Of a stretch of 38,485 nt of DNA, positions 33,498 to 38,485 are shown piece by piece. Source of the stretch: an uncultured Cellvibrionales bacterium (GTDB lineage: Bacteria > Pseudomonadota > Gammaproteobacteria > Pseudomonadales > Dasaniaceae); the NCBI GenBank assembly GCA_913019905.1, contig CAJVZD010000045.1:1-38485 (forward strand), given 5' to 3'. Under the pieces are notes generated by a model. The model did not search any database and was not told the origin of the DNA. It saw only the letters and a program-made list of their open reading frames with translations. Made by a program: the position numbers and the translations under genes. How positions within the stretch are numbered: the first letter of the stretch is position 1; every line of letters starts with the position of its first letter.

Positions 33498-33526
33498 GTA
33501 AATATTGCTCTTTGATGAATATTTAC
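33498..33526. repeat. Perfect 9-base palindrome upstream of the NUDIX gene
   Basis: GTAAATATT (33498-33506) and AATATTTAC (33518-33526) are exact complements around 11 bases. It could be an operator or a weak mRNA hairpin about 50 bases before the start codon. There is no U tract. Confidence 0.45.
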
Positions 33527-33574
33527 ATTCTAGTGAGGCTTCCCGCATATCAATAATTTAAGGAGTGATAGTCA

Positions 33575-34342
33575 ATGAGCGACCAAGGCGCCGATAACAA
33601 TAATGGCAAGCAACACAAAAATGACATGTATGGAAAAATCGGTCTACGTAGTGAATCGGACGAGGGTGTTTCGGTACCGATACCTGCAGCCACCGTTGTT
33701 CTGTTACGTGATGGTGACGATGGCGTTGAAGTGTTGATGTTGCGCAAGAATTCAAAGATAACGTTTGGTGGTATGTGGGTTTTCCCAGGCGGAAAGATCG
33801 ACGCGGAAGACTACGGAGATGGTACTGATCTAAAAGCCGCGGCGCGCGTTGCGGCCGTTCGCGAAACTCAGGAAGAAGCAGGCGTCGATGTGAGCGCAGA
33901 CAAGTTTGTATGGCTTTCCCATTGGACTCCTCCGCCCGGCCCTCAGAAACGTTTTGCGACTTGGTTTTTTGCTGCCCACGTAGAAAATGACCATGTGATT
34001 AGTATCGACGACGGCGAAATCAAGGATCATGCGTGGTTAAGGCCCGCAGACGCATTGATTAAGCATGCTGCCGGAGAGTTTGACCTTGTTCCTCCCACTT
34101 GGCTAACCTTACATCACTTATCGAGCTATAGCCCTGCCAGTGAAGCTATTTCTCATTTCCAGTCTCGCGAGCCTACGGTTTATTCTACTCGTGTTGTGAA
34201 AGCCGACAATGGCAACCGCGTAGCTCTTTGGCACGGTGATGCCGGATACGAAGACTGGAACGCTGAAGTTGATGGCCATCGTCACCGTTTGGTGATGTCG
34301 AAGAGCGGTTTCACATTTGAAAATACAGTTGAAGAATACTAA
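33575..34342 (+). CDS. NUDIX hydrolase (NUDT7/NUDT19-like)
   Basis: A 255-residue cytoplasmic hydrolase of nucleoside-diphosphate-linked substrates. The catalytic part of the Nudix box is R96-E97-T-Q-E100-E101-A-G103. The upstream WVFPGGKID is separated by about 20 residues, longer than the classic spacing and typical of the NUDT7/NUDT19 group, some of which cleave coenzyme A derivatives. The substrate here is unknown. The first 30 residues are polar, and the C-terminal half (about 150-255) has no clear family. An AAGGAG site precedes the ATG by about 10 bases. It is a single gene between deaD and glpD. Confidence 0.9.
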   Translation: MSDQGADNNNGKQHKNDMYGKIGLRSESDEGVSVPIPAATVVLLRDGDDGVEVLMLRKNSKITFGGMWVFPGGKIDAEDYGDGTDLKAAARVAAVRETQEEAGVDVSADKFVWLSHWTPPPGPQKRFATWFFAAHVENDHVISIDDGEIKDHAWLRPADALIKHAAGEFDLVPPTWLTLHHLSSYSPASEAISHFQSREPTVYSTRVVKADNGNRVALWHGDAGYEDWNAEVDGHRHRLVMSKSGFTFENTVEEY

Positions 34343-34585
34343 CTTTTCGAGAACGCCGACATAGAATCCAGATTTGTACAGGGTGCGACAACCTCAGCGC
34401 TCTCGGGGCTGTGAAATGTAGCTCTGTGATGACTGATACTCTCTGAAAATCGGCGTATTCATTAAGGCGGGCTTTTATCAGAAACGTTCAAAAGACTATA
34501 ATGCACTGGATTTGTTAGATGTTTTTAGTAGGAAAGTGTTTTTTGGAAAACTCAACAGTGTGAGAATTTACGAGACGGATGCGTA
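34343..34585. other. Intergenic region upstream of glpD
   Basis: About 240 bases with no gene and no clear hairpin or promoter. The spacing suggests glpD has its own promoter. Confidence 0.35.
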
Positions 34586-36283
34586 ATGCCAGTAATAAAT
34601 TGTAAGCCGATAATGACCCGCGATCTAGAAGCTATGGCAGATCGGCAACACGACCTGCTAATCATCGGTGGAGGGATAAGTGGTGTTTGTATCGCTAGAG
34701 ATGCGGCGTTAAGAGGTTTGAAAGTTGCACTGGTGGAAAAGAAAGATTTCTCCCATGGTACGAGCTCGGCGTCTTCCAAACTCGTACACGGAGGTTTGCG
34801 ATACTTGGCAAAAGGCGACGTTGGTCTGGTGCGCGAATCTTTGAAGGAACGGCGTATTTGGGAAAATATTGCGCCGCATATGGTAGATCCTCTTCCCATG
34901 ATCATGCCTAATTATTCTCACGGCTTAAAAGGCAAGTTAATGATGTCTGTCGCGCTCAGACTTTATGACTGGATTGCCTGGGATCGCAATCGAGTCGATG
35001 ATCCCGACAAAAAAATTCCTTCTCACAAAACGCTTAATGTAAAGGAGGCAATGGCGCGGGAGCCTGCGCTTAGGCGAGAGGGAATGACGGGAGCGCATGT
35101 TTATTATGATTGTCAGACGTTTGCGCCGGAGCGGCTTGCCTTTGAATGCCTGCAAGATGCGGTGGCCCATGATGGGATGGTTGCCAATTACGCACAGGTG
35201 ACCGGGTTTTTACGTGAAGGTGATGTGATCACGGGAGTAACGGTTACTGATCTCAATTCCGAAAATCAATCGAAAACCTTCGCTATCAGCGCGACAATGA
35301 CAATTAATGCTGCCGGCCCCTGGGCTATCGATTTACTCGACTTGATCGAAGGCCACAAACCCTTCACCAAGCTTGTCGGTGCAAAGGGAATTCATCTGAT
35401 TACGCGGCAATTGAGCTCGCCGCATGCAATCGGTATGGCAACTCGTGGAGGTGGGCATTTCTTTATCCTACCGTGGCGCGGTCACTCCATTATTGGAACG
35501 ACGGATACTTATTTTGGAGGAAACAATGACGACGTGGGTGTGTCCGAAAAAGATATCGAGGATTTCTTACAACTAGTCAATGAGGAGCTACCGTCTCTTC
35601 AACTCGCTCGCAAAGATGTTGTTCATTTCTATGCAGGTATACGTCCGCTAGTCGACTCTACCGCTGATAGCGAGGATAACGAAAATACCTATGACGCTAG
35701 TCGTGCATCGGAAGTAATGGACCATCAGGAAATAGACGGCCTGCAAGGCTTACTATCTGCTCTGGGCGGAAAATGGACGACATCCCGACACGTAGCAGAG
35801 CAGATTGTTGATAAGGTGGTAGGGAAAAATAATTTGGTTGTGTCTGCGAGTTCAACCGATACCAATACCGTATGGGGTGGCGATACTGGGGCATTTAGGC
35901 CTTTCGTGAAAGCTCAACAGGCACACTATCGTCAGTTCGATAACCACACGATTGCGTATTTGTGCCAGAGTTATGGTTCGCGTATTGATGAGTTGATGCA
36001 ATATGTGGAAAGTGATCCTGGCTTAGCGAAACCGTTAAGTACAACGACTCCAGAAATTGGCGCGCAAATAAAACGTGCCGTTATCGAAGAAATGGCAATA
36101 AACCTTGATGATGCTGTTTTTCGCCGAACCGGTCTCGGAACACTGGGGCATCCTGGTGTTTTGGCACTTGCTAAGGCTGCGGATATTATGGGACAAGAAT
36201 TGGGATGGAGTGAAATGGAGAAATCCCAACAAATAAGGCGGTGCGAACAACAATTTGAACCTGTCAGTGAAGACAGTCAATGA
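34586..36283 (+). CDS. glpD: FAD-dependent glycerol-3-phosphate dehydrogenase
   Basis: A 565-residue membrane-associated flavoprotein that oxidises glycerol-3-phosphate to dihydroxyacetone phosphate and feeds electrons to quinone. The FAD dinucleotide fold LLIIGGGISGVCIARDAA lies near residues 24-41. GTSSASSKLVHGGLRYL (58-74) is the GlpD/GlpA signature, and LPWRGHSIIGTTDT and IRPLVD are also present. The C-terminal DAO_C domain ends the protein. It is longer than Pseudomonas GlpD (about 510). ATGs at 34613 and 34634 are alternative starts. The stop overlaps the ATG of the decayed lipid kinase (ATGA), so the two were once translationally coupled. Confidence 0.92.
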   Translation: MPVINCKPIMTRDLEAMADRQHDLLIIGGGISGVCIARDAALRGLKVALVEKKDFSHGTSSASSKLVHGGLRYLAKGDVGLVRESLKERRIWENIAPHMVDPLPMIMPNYSHGLKGKLMMSVALRLYDWIAWDRNRVDDPDKKIPSHKTLNVKEAMAREPALRREGMTGAHVYYDCQTFAPERLAFECLQDAVAHDGMVANYAQVTGFLREGDVITGVTVTDLNSENQSKTFAISATMTINAAGPWAIDLLDLIEGHKPFTKLVGAKGIHLITRQLSSPHAIGMATRGGGHFFILPWRGHSIIGTTDTYFGGNNDDVGVSEKDIEDFLQLVNEELPSLQLARKDVVHFYAGIRPLVDSTADSEDNENTYDASRASEVMDHQEIDGLQGLLSALGGKWTTSRHVAEQIVDKVVGKNNLVVSASSTDTNTVWGGDTGAFRPFVKAQQAHYRQFDNHTIAYLCQSYGSRIDELMQYVESDPGLAKPLSTTTPEIGAQIKRAVIEEMAINLDDAVFRRTGLGTLGHPGVLALAKAADIMGQELGWSEMEKSQQIRRCEQQFEPVSEDSQ

Positions 36284-36556
36284 GTATTTGCGCCATCGTA
36301 AATCCATAGTCCCGTGGCGGTAAAACGTCAAGACAATCGAGGCCAGTTCCGTAAGAAACTCCAAGAAAAACTGGGGAGTAGTGAAGTGCGTTTTAGCGAG
36401 AGACCGGAACATGCTACAGAGTTGGCTCGCGCCGCGCTAAAAGGAGGACTCGCAACTATTATTGCCGTCGGCGGTGACGGAACGATAAACGAGGTTATTA
36501 ATCGTTTTTTTATCGATGGCCTAGCGATTAACGGCAGTGCTGTTTTAGCACTTTAA
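36280..36556 (+). pseudogene. Decayed diacylglycerol/lipid kinase (YegS-like)
   Basis: The ATG overlaps the glpD stop as ATGA and reads MSICAIVNP, then TAG (36307-36309), then SRGGKTS in the same frame. That is the start of the lipid-kinase catalytic domain (NP-x-SRGGK) broken by a stop. The rest continues in the +1 frame from about 36325 and includes the nucleotide-binding GGDGTINEV. It ends at TAA 36554-36556 after about 90 residues of a roughly 300-residue family. So it carries a nonsense codon, a frameshift and loss of about two thirds of the C-terminus, at a junction with rsmE. Before decay it would have made phosphatidic acid or a related lipid, fitting its place after glpD. Confidence 0.85.
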
Positions 36557-37260
36557 TAAAGTTTTGAGATTAAGGCACTCACTGCGTTTTCTACGCGCAA
36601 AATACGTGGGCCTAGATGAATACCATCAAAGCCTGCATCGACAAGTTTTCCGGCTTCATAGTCGGTAAAACCTCCTTCGGGTCCAATGGCTAGCGTAATA
36701 GCTTCATTTAATTGATGTGGGCAGGCCCGCCCAATGCCGGGGTGAGCGATAAGGGCTTTACTGTTGTGAATGATGGCGGGCAGCTCGTCTTCTACAAAAG
36801 GTTTGAATAGTTTCTTAAAACTAACTTTGGGAAGTATTGTATCTTTACTTTGTTGTAAGCCATTAATTAAGTATTGCTGAACATTTTTTTCCTCCAGTGC
36901 AGGGCTCTGCCAGAAACTTTTTTCAACTTTATAGCTGTTGATTACAATCAGTTCCTGTACTCCAAATTCTGCAATAGATCTGAATATACGACGGATCATT
37001 TTTGGTCGCGGCAACGACAAAATGATAGTGAGCGGGAGCTTGTCAGGAGGGGATTGCTTTAGGTCAACTTCAATCTCTACGGAATCAAGGTTAATGCGAC
37101 GGATGGTACCCTCACCCATGAGCCCGTTTAATTCCCCTATGCGAACGCTGTCGTTGGTACTAGATCGATGTACCTTAGTAATCTGTCGGAATCGTTCATC
37201 GCGAAGTACAACTTTATCGACGTCAATACGATCCTGGTCACTAAATAGGATTAAATTCAT
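36553..37260 (-). CDS. rsmE: 16S rRNA m3U1498 methyltransferase
   Basis: A 235-residue SPOUT-class methyltransferase (E. coli RsmE has 243) that makes m3U1498 in 16S rRNA. The N-terminal PUA-like domain (about 1-70) has RFRQITKVHR. The knotted SAM-binding core carries AIGPEGGFTDYE and LGPRILRVENAV near the C-terminus, both diagnostic. It follows rimO on the same strand with 24 bases between, so the two are co-transcribed and both modify the small ribosomal subunit. Its stop codon overlaps the end of the convergent lipid-kinase remnant, which suggests a deletion joined them. Confidence 0.95.
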   Translation of the reverse strand: MNLILFSDQDRIDVDKVVLRDERFRQITKVHRSSTNDSVRIGELNGLMGEGTIRRINLDSVEIEVDLKQSPPDKLPLTIILSLPRPKMIRRIFRSIAEFGVQELIVINSYKVEKSFWQSPALEEKNVQQYLINGLQQSKDTILPKVSFKKLFKPFVEDELPAIIHNSKALIAHPGIGRACPHQLNEAITLAIGPEGGFTDYEAGKLVDAGFDGIHLGPRILRVENAVSALISKLY

Positions 37261-37284
37261 TTTTTCCCAACGGCGGTCGTCGAG

Positions 37285-38485
37285 TTAATCATTGTCAGTG
37301 AGTTCATCTTCATAAACAGGTTCCGCCCACAGGTCATAATTGTCAGCGTTAACAATAGTGACGAGTATGGCGTCGCCAGGAAAAGTGTCGGTAAAACCGT
37401 CTAAATATACCTTGCCGTCAATCTCCGGTGCGTCGGCATAACTACGGCCAATAGCGCCATTTTCGTCGACCTCGTCGATAAGTATTTCCATTTCGGAACC
37501 GATCCGAGCCTGCAATCGTCGAGCGGATATTATTTGCTGGGTTTCCATAAAGCGTTCCCAGCGTATCTGTTGGATCTCTTCGGGAACGTGGTCGGGGAGA
37601 GCATTGGCTTTAGCGCCTTCAACAGGAGAATATTTAAAGCATCCCACTCGATCCAGTTGAGCTTCCTCAAGCCAATCCAGCAGCATCTGGAAATCTTCTT
37701 CAGTTTCTCCGGGAAAACCCACAATAAACGTCGAGCGAATAACGAGTTCTGGACAAATGTCTCGCCATGCTTTGATACGCTCCAAAACCTTGACCTGGTT
37801 ACCTGGACGTTTCATTAACTTCAAAATTTTAGGGCTGGCATGCTGGAAAGGAATATCAAGGTAGGGCAGTATTTTCCCCTGCGCCATAAGAGGTATGATT
37901 TTATCAACATGCGGGTAAGGATAGACATAGTGTAAACGCACCCAAATGCCCAATTCACCCAGCGCAACGGCAAGATCCTGCATTCGGGTTTCTAAAGCCT
38001 GTCCTTCAATAAAGCCTAATTTATATTTAACGTCTACACCATAAGCACTGGTATCTTGCGATATTACTAACAGCTCTCTAACGCCCGATTTGGCCAGAGT
38101 TTTTGCTTCAGCCACAACGTCCTCAATGGGTCTGCTTACGAGGTCTCCGCGCATATCAGGTATTATGCAAAAAGTGCAGCGGTGGTTGCAGCCCTCTGAT
38201 ATTTTTAGATAGGCATAATGCTGTGGTGTTAATTTAATACCTTGTGGGGGCATTAAGTCGATATGTGGATTGTGCCCAGCTGGAACTTTGTCTTGCGTAA
38301 GTTCTTGAACACTGGAGGGAACAAATTGATGAACTGCGCTTAAAACACTATCGTAATCCGCCGGCCCACTCACGCTGAGCACATCCGGATTAGCCGCCTT
38401 GATAGTGGCTGCATCTATTCCTTTTCCCATGCATCCGGTAACAATCACTTTGCCATTTTCCTTCATGGCCTCATCGATAGCATCT
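37285..38485 (-). CDS. rimO: Ribosomal protein S12 methylthiotransferase RimO (N-terminus cut off)
   Basis: About 400 residues, without the N-terminal part, which lies beyond the right edge. The frame is open through 38485, so the ATG at 38466 is internal. The enzyme adds a methylthio group to Asp89 of ribosomal protein S12. The radical-SAM cluster CxxxCxxC appears in SEGCNHRCTFCIIP, with SRPIEDVVAEAK and VISQDTSAYGVD after it. VRSTFIVGFPGETEEDF and the C-terminal TRAM domain (LIDEVDENGAIGRSYADAPE) complete it. VTGCMG holds one of the three N-terminal cluster cysteines; the others are beyond the edge. It is upstream of rsmE. Confidence 0.96.
   Translation of the reverse strand, partial: DAIDEAMKENGKVIVTGCMGKGIDAATIKAANPDVLSVSGPADYDSVLSAVHQFVPSSVQELTQDKVPAGHNPHIDLMPPQGIKLTPQHYAYLKISEGCNHRCTFCIIPDMRGDLVSRPIEDVVAEAKTLAKSGVRELLVISQDTSAYGVDVKYKLGFIEGQALETRMQDLAVALGELGIWVRLHYVYPYPHVDKIIPLMAQGKILPYLDIPFQHASPKILKLMKRPGNQVKVLERIKAWRDICPELVIRSTFIVGFPGETEEDFQMLLDWLEEAQLDRVGCFKYSPVEGAKANALPDHVPEEIQQIRWERFMETQQIISARRLQARIGSEMEILIDEVDENGAIGRSYADAPEIDGKVYLDGFTDTFPGDAILVTIVNADNYDLWAEPVYEDELTDND

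Larger units (their letters stand above)
32946..33574. other. Divergent intergenic region deaD / NUDIX
   Basis: About 630 bases. A TTG-started 89-codon frame (33093-33362) has no ribosome site or family resemblance and is not accepted. Visible elements are a Fur-like box (33402-33416) and an A/T-rich palindrome (33498-33526). A long leader for the cold-shock helicase is possible but not visible as a defined structure. Confidence 0.45.

Noticed and set aside
1..38485. CRISPR arrays, tRNA or rRNA genes, transposase genes, prophage or integron features.
   Set aside because: I found no repeat-spacer pattern, cloverleaf-type gene, transposase or integrase motif in any of the large frames.

Overview
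The window looks like a chromosomal segment of a free-living, motile, flagellated gammaproteobacterium, probably from the Pseudomonadales/Cellvibrionales side (marine Cellvibrionaceae-like). Three things point there. The encoded proteins (RNase T, RimO, RsmE, PrfC, RsuA, MotY, CsrA) are gammaproteobacterial. The order argF ... grxD ... peroxiredoxin - rnt - pyrC - motY - argG matches, from memory, the Pseudomonas aeruginosa argF-to-argG neighbourhood. The base composition is moderately A/T-leaning. I see no tRNA, rRNA, CRISPR array, insertion sequence or prophage gene, so this is mostly core chromosome with accessory genes between conserved blocks.

Layout. 1-361: a long imperfect palindrome (REP/MITE-like) and an extended -10 promoter. 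362-5604: dinG helicase, a FixJ-type response regulator convergent with it, a divergent REC-PAS-histidine kinase sharing a perfect Anr/FNR box with the regulator, the global regulator csrA, and an unknown 68-residue protein. 5605-9414: a 750-base gap with paired DnaA-box-like sites, the argD-argF pair, and grxD. 9415-14430: an accessory block with a transmembrane Ser/Thr kinase (apparently starting at a non-canonical ATC codon), an unknown lipoprotein and a DUF5610 protein. 14800-19955: 2-Cys peroxiredoxin, pyrC-rnt, motY with a sigma-28 promoter, and argG with a classic terminator. 20200-23990: a large Ig-like lipoprotein, a DUF481 outer-membrane protein and an MscS channel. 24000-25160: a 1.2-kb gap with a candidate small RNA and a perfect CRP-type site. 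25162-29589: prfC, a DUF72 protein, rsuA and an rsmC-like methyltransferase, all on the plus strand. 29608-32945: a calcium-loop protein with a sigma-28-like promoter, then a DeaD-type RNA helicase. 33575-38485: a NUDIX hydrolase, glpD, a decayed lipid kinase, and rsmE and rimO on the minus strand.

How the parts work together. ArgD, ArgF and ArgG are three steps of arginine synthesis, and PyrC shares carbamoyl-phosphate-linked metabolism with them. DeaD, RsuA, RsmC-like, RsmE, RimO and PrfC act on ribosomes or translation. The two sigma-28-type promoters tie MotY and the calcium-loop protein to late flagellar expression. The kinase-lipoprotein-DUF5610 block lies where Pseudomonas carries bacterioferritin genes and is the least explained coding region. 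The best leads are the kinase's start codon, the flagellar-type promoter on the calcium-loop gene, the Anr-boxed two-component pair, and the candidate small RNA upstream of prfC.
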